From Microbacterium sp. M28 (GTDB lineage Bacteria; Actinomycetota; Actinomycetes; Actinomycetales; Microbacteriaceae): a stretch of DNA of 64,000 nt. The DNA lies in contig NZ_CP107546.1 in the NCBI RefSeq assembly GCF_025836995.1, positions 310,001 through 374,000 on the forward strand, read 5' to 3'. A program made the position numbers and the translations under genes. The notes under the pieces are model-generated. The model did not search any database and was not told the origin of the DNA. It worked only from the letters and a program-made list of their open reading frames with translations. This document shows, in pieces, positions 42,348 through 51,289 of the stretch (within the stretch, counting starts at the first letter, position 1; the number at the start of each line of letters is the position of its first letter).

Positions 42348-43681
42348 GGCTTCCACGTCCCTTCGGGGTCGGCCGGGTTGGGCTGCGCGAGCATCGTGTT
42401 CACTCGCGACTCGAAGCGGTCGATGGCGGCGGCGGGGTCATCGCCGGAGAGGAGCACGCCTTGGACGGCGGCGCCGAACTCGCTCTGGAAGTTCGATCCG
42501 GAGCCGGTGAACCAGGCGATCGGGTCGTACACGACGTGCTGTGCCGCTTCGGCGTAGTTCGCCTGCGGCACGAGATCGTCGTACTCCGGCGACTCGGTGA
42601 CGGGCAGGTAGGCGGGGATGTGCCCGGCCTCAGCCCACCCGAACGAACCCTTCAGCATGTCGGCGACGAACTGGTAGGTCAGATCGCGCCGGACCGGGTC
42701 GGCGTTGGTCTGATGCGGAAGCACGAACGAGTGCGAGTCCGCGTAGACCGCCTGCTGCCCGTACAGCGCGGGGATCATGGTCGCATCGAACGGGATGCCG
42801 GCGCCCTGCATGGTCCTCAGCTCCCAGACGCCGGTCATGAACATGCCGCTCTTGCCCGAGGCGAACTCGGCCACCGCGGTGCCGTAGTCGGCCTGGGTGT
42901 TGGCGATCTCGCCGTCGAGCAGGGACTGCATGAAGGTGAGGACCTCGACCGCGGCATCCTTGTCGATCACGGCCTTGCCGCCGACGGGGAGCTCGATCTC
43001 GAGACCGTGCTGCGCGTAGAGGCCGTAGAAGAGGCGCCACATCTGCGCGCCGTCGCCGAGGTAGCCGTACGAGAGGGCGTGCTCGCCGGAAGAGCCGGCG
43101 ATCGTGCGCAGCTGGTCGAGATACTCCTCGGGCGACGAGGTCGGCGTGAGCGACCCGTCGGACTCGAGCACCCCGGCCGCGTCGCAGATGTCGGTGTTGA
43201 ACATCAGGACGAATGGATGCGCGTCGAGGGCGATGCTGTACATCCCCTCGCCGACGAAGCCCTTCTCCCAGATCGGCTTCGGGAACGTGGAGCTGTCCAC
43301 GCCGAGTTCGGCGAGCTTGTCGATGTCCCACGTGTCGAGGAGACCGCCCGGCGCCCAGCCGACCGTGCGGGTCGCGTGCATGATCGCGACGTCCGGTGCG
43401 CGTCCGCCGGCGCCGGCCATGGCGAGCTTCGTGTAGTACGGCGTGCCCCAGGCGAGGACGGTCGGACGGATCGCGTACGCATCCTGGGCCTTGTTCACGC
43501 CGTCGAGCAGCGACGTCATGGTGACGCCGTCGCCGCCGGAGAGCAGATGCCAGAACTGGAGGGTCTGGGCGGGGGAACCGGCGGAGGTGCCTGGTGCACA
43601 GCCGGCGAGCAGCGCCGTGCCGGCGGCCACGGATGCGGCAGCCAGGAACTGCCTTCGGGACAGGTCGAGCGGGGGAGTCAT
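42344..43681 (-). CDS. Sugar-binding lipoprotein with Tat-type signal, importer 2
   Basis: The protein is 445 residues. The N terminus has a twin-arginine motif SRRQFLAAAS followed by lipobox LLAGC, a Tat-lipoprotein pattern unlike the other binding proteins here, which look Sec-type. The mature part is a family-1 fold (APDVAIMHATRTVGWAPGG, FVLMFNTDICDAAG, GKSGMFMTGVWELR). ATG 43681 has AAGGAG at 5 nt; the GTG at 43687 overlaps that site and was rejected. The operon with GH51 suggests arabinosides. Confidence 0.88.
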   Translation of the reverse strand: MTPPLDLSRRQFLAAASVAAGTALLAGCAPGTSAGSPAQTLQFWHLLSGGDGVTMTSLLDGVNKAQDAYAIRPTVLAWGTPYYTKLAMAGAGGRAPDVAIMHATRTVGWAPGGLLDTWDIDKLAELGVDSSTFPKPIWEKGFVGEGMYSIALDAHPFVLMFNTDICDAAGVLESDGSLTPTSSPEEYLDQLRTIAGSSGEHALSYGYLGDGAQMWRLFYGLYAQHGLEIELPVGGKAVIDKDAAVEVLTFMQSLLDGEIANTQADYGTAVAEFASGKSGMFMTGVWELRTMQGAGIPFDATMIPALYGQQAVYADSHSFVLPHQTNADPVRRDLTYQFVADMLKGSFGWAEAGHIPAYLPVTESPEYDDLVPQANYAEAAQHVVYDPIAWFTGSGSNFQSEFGAAVQGVLLSGDDPAAAIDRFESRVNTMLAQPNPADPEGTWKP

Positions 43682-43734
43682 CGTCACTCCTTCGTGACAG
43701 TCGTCGTTGCTTCGTTGGATCGGGCGGTCTCATC

Positions 43735-43750
43735 ATTACATCGTGGTAAT
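43735..43750 (-). promoter_or_regulatory. LacI-type operator in the importer 2 promoter
   Basis: ATTACATCGTGGTAAT is a 16-bp palindrome with four central mismatches. Its core TACATCGTGGTA matches TACAACGTTGTA at 10 of 12 positions. On the minus strand it overlaps TGTAAT, a possible -10, with TTGCTT 19 bp upstream. It is about 55 bp from the start codon. LacI-2, encoded just upstream, is the likely binder. Confidence 0.6.
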
Positions 43751-43827
43751 CCCGTGCGCAAGCAATCGTCCAGAACCGGATCCGAATGCCCCGGAAAGAC
43801 GTGCCCCGGCAGGGCGCGACGCCGTGC

Positions 43828-44874
43828 TCAGGGCTGGTGGCCCGCGGGCCTGGGTGCTGTGCTCGCGCGCTCCAGGACCCGATGCGACAGCGTCAGGGAA
43901 CGAGGCGCCGAGGTCCGGTCGTCCATGCGGGTCTGCAGCAGTCCGAGCGTCGCCTGCGCGAAAGCGCCGCGATCGAAGGCGATCGTCGTGAGGGACGGCG
44001 AGGTGAACTGCGAGAACTCGACGTCGTCGAAGCCGGTGACGATCACGTCGCCGGGGACGTCGATTCCGTGGTCGTGCAGGGTGTGCAGCGCCCCGGCGGC
44101 CATCGAGTCCGTGAACGCGACGACGGCGTCGAACGGCACCCGTCGCGCGAGGATCTCCTTCATGCCGTCGGCGCCCGCCGCCATCGACCAGGGAAGACGG
44201 TTCACCTCGAGTGCGGGGTCGCGCGGCAGGCCTGCCTCGCGGAGCGCGTCGTGGACGCCTTCGAGACGCAGCCGGCTCGTCGCGGTGGCGACCTCGCCGC
44301 GGTCGTCCGCACCGACGACCGCGATCCGGCGCGCGCCGCGTGCGATGACATGGCGGGCTGCGTCGGCGGCGGCCAGTCGGCTGTCGATGCGCACCTGGTC
44401 GGCGCGGTGCTGCTCGACCTCGCCGATCACGACGATCGGCGGCAGGCGGTCCGCGTAGCGGATCACGCTGTCCTCAAGGCGGATGGGGTTCAGGATCAGC
44501 CCGTCGACGAGATGCGCGCGTGCGCGCGAGAGCAGTTCCTTCTCGCGTGCCGGATCGGACGCGGTCTCCTCTATCTGCACCGCGAGTCCGCGCTCGTGGG
44601 CGGCCTCGACGATGCGGTGCACGAGCTCGGCCGAGTACGCCGTCGCGAGATCGGGCAGCGCGAGCGCGATGATCCCCGAACGTCCCTGGCGGAGCCCCCT
44701 GGCGCTGAGATTCGGGACGAAGTCGAGTTCGACCATGGCCGCTTCGACTCTGGCCTTCGTCTCCTCGCGGACCGCCACGGTTCCGGTGACGACGTTCGAG
44801 ACGGTCTTGGGCGAGACGCCGGCGAGCGCGGCGACGTCCTTCATCGTCGCGCGCGTCGGCGTCGTCGCTGTCAT
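43828..44874 (-). CDS. LacI-family regulator of arabinan locus 2 (LacI-2)
   Basis: The protein is 348 residues. The DNA-binding head (about 9-56) contains MKDVAALAGVSPKTVSNVV, and the hinge is NLSARGLRQGRSGIIAL. The effector domains end VIVTGFDDVEFSQFTSPSL. The recognition helix K-T-V-S-N is shared with LacI-1, and the operators near both genes share a core. It may therefore control its own gene and the importer 2 operon, and also the secreted GH43 gene read in the other direction. Confidence 0.9.
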   Translation of the reverse strand: MTATTPTRATMKDVAALAGVSPKTVSNVVTGTVAVREETKARVEAAMVELDFVPNLSARGLRQGRSGIIALALPDLATAYSAELVHRIVEAAHERGLAVQIEETASDPAREKELLSRARAHLVDGLILNPIRLEDSVIRYADRLPPIVVIGEVEQHRADQVRIDSRLAAADAARHVIARGARRIAVVGADDRGEVATATSRLRLEGVHDALREAGLPRDPALEVNRLPWSMAAGADGMKEILARRVPFDAVVAFTDSMAAGALHTLHDHGIDVPGDVIVTGFDDVEFSQFTSPSLTTIAFDRGAFAQATLGLLQTRMDDRTSAPRSLTLSHRVLERASTAPRPAGHQP

Positions 44875-44910
44875 GCGGGCCAGCCTAATGGTGGGGCCGC
44901 CCGTCGCAAG

Positions 44911-44947
44911 TACAACGTTGTAGAATCGGTCGAGTTACCGGTAACGT
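44911..44947 (+). promoter_or_regulatory. Dual-operator promoter of the first giant GH43 gene
   Basis: TACAACGTTGTA (44911-44922) and GTTACCGGTAAC (44934-44945) are both perfect 12-bp palindromes. The first contains TTGTAG (44918-44923) and the second TAACGT (44942-44947). These are 18 bp apart, the same geometry as three other promoters here (48637, 54341, 57010). So one operator covers the -35 and the other the -10. TAGAAT at 44921-44926 is an alternative -10 without a matching -35. LacI-2 may use the first palindrome in the other direction. Confidence 0.75.
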
Positions 44948-44999
44948 CGGCGTGACGTCGCGGCGCCCCGCGCCGCAGACCACTCAGAGGAGAGTGAGA

Positions 45000-47900
45000 A
45001 TGCCCACCATTCACCGCAGGGGACCGATGGCGGTCGCCCTGGCCGCCGCCTGTTCCGTGGTCCTGGGGGCGCTCGTCGCCCCTGCCGCGCTCGCGGCCAC
45101 CGGAGCGCCCACCGACGGCCTCGTCGTCGCCTACGACTTCACCACCGCAGTCGGCGACAGCATCCCGAACAACGCACCGGATGCCGCACTCGGCGCCGCC
45201 GTCGTGCACAACGCCGAACCCGCCGACTGGACCGATGCCGGCCTGACGCTGCGCGGCGGGGACAAAGCCACCGGTACCTGGGTCGAGCTGCCGGACGACC
45301 TGCTCCCGGGAGCGCGCGCCGCGACCGTCACCGCCGAGGTCAAGGCCACTGCGGCGATGCTGAACTCGTTCCACTTCCTGTGGAGCATCGGCAACGACGC
45401 CTCCGCCACGGAGTACTTCTTCGCCTCGCTGAACTGCGGTTTCGGACGCGCCCCGCTCGCGGGCATCAAGTCCGCCGGCGTCGAGCAGCTCGCCGCGTCG
45501 ACGTCGTGCGGTGTGACGGCCGATCAGTGGGTAAACGTCACCGTCACGGCATCCGAGGGCACCCTGTCGCTCTACCTGGACGGCGCGCGCGTCGCCTCGC
45601 GGGAAGTCGGATTCGTCCCCGGCGACGTCGCGGACCAGTCGCTCAACGCCATCGGCCGCTCGCCCTGGCCCGACGCCCTGTTCCAGGGCGAGATCTCGGC
45701 CTTCCGCGTCTACGACCGCGCGCTCGCCGACACCGAGGTCGCCGCCGTCACCGACGCGGATGCCGCGGTGCACGCCGCCGAGCTGCAGGCGCAGGCGCAG
45801 GCCGTGATCGACGCTCTCGATCTCGCTGACATCACCACCAGCGATCACATCAGTTTGCCCACAGCAGGAGGAGAGGTTTCCTGGATGTCATCCCACCCCG
45901 AGGTCGTCGCAACCGACGGCACTGTCACACCGCCACTGGCCGGCCAGGCCCCGATCGACGTCGAGCTCACCGCGACGGCGTCGGTGCGCGGACAGTCCGC
46001 GAGCCGGACGATCACCGTCACGGTCGAGCCGTCGACGCTGAACGACGCCGAGCGCGCCGAGCGACTCGCCGAGCAATTCGTCATCGCCCCCGTCGTCGCG
46101 TCGGGCGGTGCGCTGCCCGAGGCCCCTGCCGGGACTTCGGTCGCCGTCACGGAGGTCGCGGGTGACGGCGTGACCGTCGCCGACGGCACGATCTCTGTCT
46201 CAGGCGGTGCCGCAGTCCCGGCCGAGATCGAGGTTGCCGTCACCGATGAGTCCACCGGCACGGTCATCCCTCGGCGCTTCGCCGTCACGGTGCTGCCGGC
46301 CTCGGCATCCGTCGACCTGCTCGCCTACAGCCGCGCGCCCACGAGCGAGACCGAGGCCAACAACGCCGATGTCGCGCTGAGCATGCACCTCGCGCTCGCC
46401 GGCGCCGACGGCTGGGCGCCGCTGAATGAGAACTACGGCATCTTCTTCCCGAAGACGTCGGAGCCCGTGCCCGCGAACGGTCCGTCGGAGTCGCTGATCC
46501 GCAGCCTCCGCGACCCGCATCTGTTCGCGCTGGCCGACGGCGGCTACGGCATCGTCGCCACCCGGGTCGCCCGCGGCGGCGCATCGGACGGCACGCAGGC
46601 GTCGTCGGTGCTCTTCGCACGCACCGACGACCTGCTCTCGTACACGGAGGTCGGGATGCTGGATCTCGGTGTCACGGACGGCGTGAACGACCCGGCATCC
46701 GTGTGGGATTCCGCCGCTCAGCGCTATGTCGTCAACTGGACGAGCGACTCCGGCGTCAGCAACTACACGACCTTCGCCGATCTGGCGGACGAGAGCACCC
46801 GCGGTGACGTGCGCCGCGGGACGATCGCGGCCGCCGCTGGTACGTCGGCAGCAGGGGTCGCCGATTACGCCACCGGCAACGCCCCGCCGATCCCGACGGA
46901 GACGGCCGAGAAGCTGCAGGTGCGCTTCGGCCCGATCTCGAACACCAGCGCGAAGGCGCTCGACGGCGTGACGGTGGCGCAGGGCGATGCGATCTCGGCA
47001 TCCGATCTGCCGGAGCGCGTCGGACTCGGCTACAGCGACGGATCCGAGGCGACACGCGCGATCGCGTGGAACGCAGACGAGCTCGCGGCCGTCGACACGT
47101 CCGTGCCGGGGGAGTACACCGTCACCGGAGTCGTCAAACAGCCCGAGTACCCGACTCCGTTCGCGGACGAGCGGGCCGACCCCTCGGTGTTCCGCTACGA
47201 GGCGAACGGCGAGGTCACCTTTCTGATGATCGCGACCGAGGACCTCAACCTCAACCCGGTCGATCCAGCCAACGGGCCGCACATGCCGATCCGCATCGCG
47301 GACACCATCGACGACCTCTCGGATGATGCGATCGCCGCCGGCCGCAACGTCGAGATCGACCTGCTGAAGGCGGGGGATCTGGATGCCGCGGGCGAGGCCA
47401 TGACCGGATGCTTCTGGGCGCCCGAATTCCACGTGATCGACGGGAAGCTGTCGATCCTGTTCATGCCCTGCTACGACGGCGACAGTGGTCGACCGGACAT
47501 GTGGACGGGCCGCGCGAGCATCATCCAGCTGCAGAAGGATGCGCAGGGCAACGACCTCGACCCGGCTGTCCCGGCGAACTGGTCCAAGGCCGAGCCGGTC
47601 GTGCGCGCGGATGGCGGCATCCTGAACCCGGTGCAGCAGATCTCGCTGGACATGACGTTCTTCCAGGACTCCGGGAAGTCGTACTACGCCTGGCAGATGC
47701 TCGGCGCGATCTATCTCGCCGAGGTTGACCCGGCGAATCCGACCCGCCTGACGACCGAACCGGTGCGGATCCTCGCCCCCGAGTACGCATGGGACAACAC
47801 GATCGCCGAAGGGCCGAACGTGCTCGAACGCGACGGCACGCTCTACCTGCTGTACTCCGGATCGACCGTGGGCGACACGTACACGACCGGGCTCGCGACG

Positions 47901-48491
47901 GCCACGGCGGGTGCGGGTGCGGACCTCGCCGACCCGGCATCCTGGACCAAGCTCAACTATCCGGTGCAGAAGTCCGGAATGTTCAACGGCGAGTGGCAAC
48001 TGGGAACCGGCCACGGCATGTGGTCGTCCGACGAGGACGGCAATCTGCTGTACGTGTTCCACGCGCGTACCGACCACAACGGTCTGACCGGACGCGACAT
48101 GTTTGTCCGTCGCGTGCACTTCTCGGCCGACGGGATGCCGGTGCTCGACCAGGAATCCGCCGAAGAGGTGGCACCGGAGAACCGGAACGTCTCGGTCACC
48201 GTGACCGTCGCGCCCTCGTTCTCGGTCGAGGTGACCGACCGCTGCGTGGCGGGGAAGTTCGTGAAGCAGACCGTGACCGTGACGAACTCGTCCGACGCGG
48301 ATGCGTCGTTCGTGGTCTCGTCGCCGTTCGGTGCGCGGGATCTGGGCACGATCGCTGCGGGGGAGAGCGCGTCGGCGTCGATCAACACGAAGCGGGCGGA
48401 GGTGCCGGCTGGGGAGATCGTCGTGACCGCGGTGGTCGATGGGCGCGAGGTCGAGCAGCGCGTGGCCACGGAGGCTGCCAGCTGCGGGTGA
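45000..48491 (+). CDS. Secreted multidomain GH43 protein with two propeller regions
   Basis: The protein is 1163 residues. Domain order: Sec signal peptide (1-32), LamG-like sandwich (about 38-250), Ig-like module (about 265-350), a GH43-like propeller region (about 437-600, SLRDPHLFALADGG), a Big_4-like Ig module (about 637-720) and a second, fuller GH43 catalytic region (about 720-1050). The second region has ADPSVFRY, FWAPEFHVIDGK and AEGPNVLERDG. A 90-residue C-terminal domain (about 1073-1163) is shared with the next two genes. ATG 45000 has AGGAGAGTGAG upstream. It likely acts on arabinose-bearing polymers outside the cell, exact bond unknown. Confidence 0.85.
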   Translation: MPTIHRRGPMAVALAAACSVVLGALVAPAALAATGAPTDGLVVAYDFTTAVGDSIPNNAPDAALGAAVVHNAEPADWTDAGLTLRGGDKATGTWVELPDDLLPGARAATVTAEVKATAAMLNSFHFLWSIGNDASATEYFFASLNCGFGRAPLAGIKSAGVEQLAASTSCGVTADQWVNVTVTASEGTLSLYLDGARVASREVGFVPGDVADQSLNAIGRSPWPDALFQGEISAFRVYDRALADTEVAAVTDADAAVHAAELQAQAQAVIDALDLADITTSDHISLPTAGGEVSWMSSHPEVVATDGTVTPPLAGQAPIDVELTATASVRGQSASRTITVTVEPSTLNDAERAERLAEQFVIAPVVASGGALPEAPAGTSVAVTEVAGDGVTVADGTISVSGGAAVPAEIEVAVTDESTGTVIPRRFAVTVLPASASVDLLAYSRAPTSETEANNADVALSMHLALAGADGWAPLNENYGIFFPKTSEPVPANGPSESLIRSLRDPHLFALADGGYGIVATRVARGGASDGTQASSVLFARTDDLLSYTEVGMLDLGVTDGVNDPASVWDSAAQRYVVNWTSDSGVSNYTTFADLADESTRGDVRRGTIAAAAGTSAAGVADYATGNAPPIPTETAEKLQVRFGPISNTSAKALDGVTVAQGDAISASDLPERVGLGYSDGSEATRAIAWNADELAAVDTSVPGEYTVTGVVKQPEYPTPFADERADPSVFRYEANGEVTFLMIATEDLNLNPVDPANGPHMPIRIADTIDDLSDDAIAAGRNVEIDLLKAGDLDAAGEAMTGCFWAPEFHVIDGKLSILFMPCYDGDSGRPDMWTGRASIIQLQKDAQGNDLDPAVPANWSKAEPVVRADGGILNPVQQISLDMTFFQDSGKSYYAWQMLGAIYLAEVDPANPTRLTTEPVRILAPEYAWDNTIAEGPNVLERDGTLYLLYSGSTVGDTYTTGLATATAGAGADLADPASWTKLNYPVQKSGMFNGEWQLGTGHGMWSSDEDGNLLYVFHARTDHNGLTGRDMFVRRVHFSADGMPVLDQESAEEVAPENRNVSVTVTVAPSFSVEVTDRCVAGKFVKQTVTVTNSSDADASFVVSSPFGARDLGTIAAGESASASINTKRAEVPAGEIVVTAVVDGREVEQRVATEAASCG

Positions 48492-48585
48492 CCTGACTCG
48501 ACGCGGGCTCGCGCCCGTTCGTCGGAGAAATCCCCTTCGTCGGACGCCGATCACGGCATCCATCCGGCGGAGGGGATTTCTCCGG
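48219..48585 (+). repeat. 367-bp direct repeat, copy A (C-terminal domain plus terminator)
   Basis: Same length and order as 53936-54302, with about 17 differences by eye and no gap. It spans the coding part of the shared C-terminal domain, the stop codon and the hairpin terminator. The third domain copy (50935-51216) is much more divergent, so copies A and B were homogenised or duplicated later. Confidence 0.8.
48524..48583 (+). terminator. Strong terminator hairpin, copy A
   Basis: GGAGAAATCCCCT (48524-48536) pairs with AGGGGATTTCTCC (48571-48583). The stem continues inward through CGTCGGA/TCCGGCG with G-U pairs, giving over 20 bp. GCCGATCACGGC in the loop can form a second small stem. Compared with copy B, changed bases keep pairing. 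Confidence 0.8.
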
Positions 48586-48636
48586 TTCTGGGGATGTCGC
48601 GGGCGTCCGATAGTTCTGCCGATAGTTCCGAAACTC

Positions 48637-48666
48637 TTGCTCCCGATGGATTGATACCGGTAACAT
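48637..48666 (+). promoter_or_regulatory. Promoter of the CBM/GH43 gene with GGTAAC operator
   Basis: TTGCTC (48637-48642), 18 bp, TAACAT (48661-48666). GATACCGGTAAC (48653-48664) differs from GTTACCGGTAAC by one base and overlaps the -10. Confidence 0.75.
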
Positions 48667-48726
48667 CCGGGCGTCGGCACAACATCGTGCCGGCATGGCG
48701 GTCGATCATACGAAGGAGTGCAGACC

Positions 48727-51219
48727 GTGACATCAGCACAGCAACTCAAGGGTGCGCGAACGAGGGAGAAGTCTCTCCGGATCGCGACCGCGTTTATGGG
48801 CGCGGCCGCGCTCATCGCGTCATCGATGTCCGTCGTCGCCGCCGGCGACGAGGCCAACGCGGCTCCGGTCGGCGCGGCGCAACTGGCGGCGGAGGAGACG
48901 CCAGCGATCCCGGGGAACCTCCTGCCCGATGGTCGCTTCGTGGCGGACTCGAGCGGGTGGACGAACACACGCGGTGGCACCCTCCAGCTCTCCTCGGATG
49001 CCGCGAGCGGAGCGTTCTCGCTGCTGACGACTGCGCGGGAGAACACCCAGTCCGGACCCTTCGCGAGCGTGACGGGCAAGCTCGAGCTCGGTGCGTCGTA
49101 TCGGATGACCGGCAAGCTCAAGTACACCGAGGGGGCGGACGCGCAGCAGTTCAACTTCACGTTCTGCCCGGCGAACTTCAACGGATGCGCGGACTACGGC
49201 CAGAGCTTCACGAAGGGCGAATGGGGCACGTTCTCGCGGGAGTTCACGGCCGAGGCGAGGCACGCCGGAGCCGACTGGCTCTTCGTCGAGACGCCGTGGG
49301 GATCGAACGCGCTGCAGGATTTCCAGGTCGACGAGGTGTCGCTGGTGAAGATCGCCGACGCGCCGCCCGCGCCCGAGTACTCGAGCCTCGAGCAGGTGCA
49401 GACGAAGCCGATCGGCGACCACAACCCGCTCGTCGGCCACAAGTTCGGCGCGGACCCGCATCACCTCGTCTACAACGGTCGTCTGTACATCTACTCGACC
49501 GATGACACGCAGCAGTACGAGCTGAACAGCAAGGACGCCAACGGCCTTCCGACGCAGTCGAACGGCTACGGCGGCATCACGCGGCTGAACGTCATGTCCA
49601 CCAGTGACATGGTCAACTGGGTCGACCACGGCGCGGTGCCGATCGCCCGTGAAGGCGGAGCTGCGCCCTGGGCGCGGAACTCCTGGGCGCCCGCCGCGAT
49701 CGAGAAGGACGGGAAGGTCTACCTGTACTTCTGCGACAGCGGCACCGGGACAGCGGTCGTCGTCGGCGGTTCTCCGCTCGGCCCGTGGGAGGACCCGCTG
49801 GGCAAGAAGATCATTCCGGACACGGTATCGCCGGAATACATCGCGAACGGCGGCTTCCCGGCCGGGATGTGGCTGTTCGATCCCGAAGTGTTCATCGACG
49901 ACGACGGTCAGGGCTACCTCTACTTCGGCGGCAACTCGGTGATCGGCACGAGCCCGAACCAGCAGGGGCCGCAGAATCCCAAGTCCACCCGTGTGGCGAA
50001 GCTGCAGGACGACATGGTCACACTCGACGGCGATCCGGTCGAGATCGACGCACCCGGCATCTTCGAGGCGTCGAGCATGTTCAAGCACGGCGACAAGTAC
50101 TACTACTCGTACTCCTCGAATTTCCAGGTGAACGAGGTGCCGGGGGAGTACCCCGAGCGCGGCGCGATCGCGTACATGATGACGGACGATCCGATGGATC
50201 TGACATCGGCGGAGTACGCGGGTGTGGCCTTCCAGAACCCGGCGGTCCACTTCGGCGCGGGTAACGGCGGCAACAACCACTCCGACATGTTCACGTTCAA
50301 GGGCGAGACCTACTTCACGTATCACGCGCAGACGAGGGGAGCGGCGTGGGCAGCAGCACTCGGCACGCCGGGGGCGACGCAGGGATATCGCTCGGTGCAC
50401 ATCGACAAGCTCGAGTTCAACGAGGACGGCACGATCAAGCCGATCCAGGGCACGCGTGCGGGTGTCGAGCAGGTGGAGGCCTTCGACCCGTACCGCACCT
50501 TCGAAGCCGAGACGCTCGCCTGGCAGCTCGGGATCACGACGGCGCCGACCGAGGCGGCTTCGGTCGAGTTCGCCGAGCACAACGGCGGCGGCAACATGGT
50601 GCTGGCCGGCGTCGATGGCGGCGACTTCACCGGCATCGCAGGCGTCGATTTCGGCGATGGCGCCGCGACGGTGTCGGCACGCGTGAAGCCGCTCGTCGAC
50701 GGAACGAGCATCCAGGTGCGCCTGGACGACGTCGACGGTCCGGTCGTCGCCGAGCTTCCGCTCGACGGCTCGGCCGGCGAATGGACCGACGTGCAGGCCG
50801 AGGTCACCGGTGCGACCGGAGAGCACGACGTGTTCTTCGTCTTCGCCGCCGCCGAGGGCACAGAGGAGGATGTCGACCTCGCCGAGATCGACAACTGGGC
50901 GTTCGCCCCGGCCGCCGTCGCGCCTGCACTCGCGTTCTCGGTCGACGTGACGGATCGCTGCGTCGCGGGCAAGTTCGTGAAGCAGTCGGTTCGGGTGACG
51001 AACGACTCCGAGGCGGATGCGGCGTTCTCGGTGTCATCGATGTTCGGCGATCGCGACCTCGGGACCGTTGTTTCGGGTGCGAGCGCGTCGGCGTCGATCA
51101 ACACCAAGCAGGCGCAGGTTCCCGCCGGTGAGCTGACGGTCACCGCGACCGCGACGGTCGATGGCGAGCCCGTGCAGGTCGAGCAGAAGGTCGCGACCCC
51201 GGCGGCCAGCTGCGGCTGA
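48727..51219 (+). CDS. Secreted GH43 arabinofuranohydrolase-like enzyme with CBM4/9 and CBM6
   Basis: The protein is 830 residues. The signal peptide (about 1-45) is followed by a CBM4_9-type module (about 64-205) and the GH43 propeller (about 240-585). The propeller carries base Asp in GADPHHLVY, Asp in WLFDPEVFIDD and acid Glu in GIFEASSMFKHG. A CBM6 (about 588-735, YRTFEAETLAWQ) and the shared C-terminal domain (about 736-830) follow. The GH43-plus-CBM6 layout resembles arabinoxylan arabinofuranohydrolases (XynD type). GTG 48727 has AAGGAG at 8 nt; GTG 48718 overlaps that site. Confidence 0.85.
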   Translation: MTSAQQLKGARTREKSLRIATAFMGAAALIASSMSVVAAGDEANAAPVGAAQLAAEETPAIPGNLLPDGRFVADSSGWTNTRGGTLQLSSDAASGAFSLLTTARENTQSGPFASVTGKLELGASYRMTGKLKYTEGADAQQFNFTFCPANFNGCADYGQSFTKGEWGTFSREFTAEARHAGADWLFVETPWGSNALQDFQVDEVSLVKIADAPPAPEYSSLEQVQTKPIGDHNPLVGHKFGADPHHLVYNGRLYIYSTDDTQQYELNSKDANGLPTQSNGYGGITRLNVMSTSDMVNWVDHGAVPIAREGGAAPWARNSWAPAAIEKDGKVYLYFCDSGTGTAVVVGGSPLGPWEDPLGKKIIPDTVSPEYIANGGFPAGMWLFDPEVFIDDDGQGYLYFGGNSVIGTSPNQQGPQNPKSTRVAKLQDDMVTLDGDPVEIDAPGIFEASSMFKHGDKYYYSYSSNFQVNEVPGEYPERGAIAYMMTDDPMDLTSAEYAGVAFQNPAVHFGAGNGGNNHSDMFTFKGETYFTYHAQTRGAAWAAALGTPGATQGYRSVHIDKLEFNEDGTIKPIQGTRAGVEQVEAFDPYRTFEAETLAWQLGITTAPTEAASVEFAEHNGGGNMVLAGVDGGDFTGIAGVDFGDGAATVSARVKPLVDGTSIQVRLDDVDGPVVAELPLDGSAGEWTDVQAEVTGATGEHDVFFVFAAAEGTEEDVDLAEIDNWAFAPAAVAPALAFSVDVTDRCVAGKFVKQSVRVTNDSEADAAFSVSSMFGDRDLGTVVSGASASASINTKQAQVPAGELTVTATATVDGEPVQVEQKVATPAASCG

Positions 51220-51231
51220 GTACGACACCAC

Positions 51232-51260
51232 GGGGAGCCGGGCAGTGGCCCCGGCTCCCC
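51232..51260 (+). terminator. Hairpin between second and third giant GH43 genes
   Basis: GGGGAGCCGG (51232-51241) and CCGGCTCCCC (51251-51260) are perfect 10-bp arms with a 9-nt loop. No new promoter is visible before 51290, so some transcripts probably read through. Confidence 0.65.
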
Positions 51261-51289
51261 CACCCCCTCATGCCTTCGAAGGAGAACAC

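Noticed and set aside
42281..44458. 725-codon plus-strand frame opposite importer 2 and LacI-2
   Set aside because: The minus strand carries well-defined binding protein, permease and LacI genes; the plus frame lacks any domain.
46200..49181. 993-codon minus-strand frame over the GH43 region
   Set aside because: It covers the antisense of a multidomain GH43 gene and its terminator, and no signal or domain is present.
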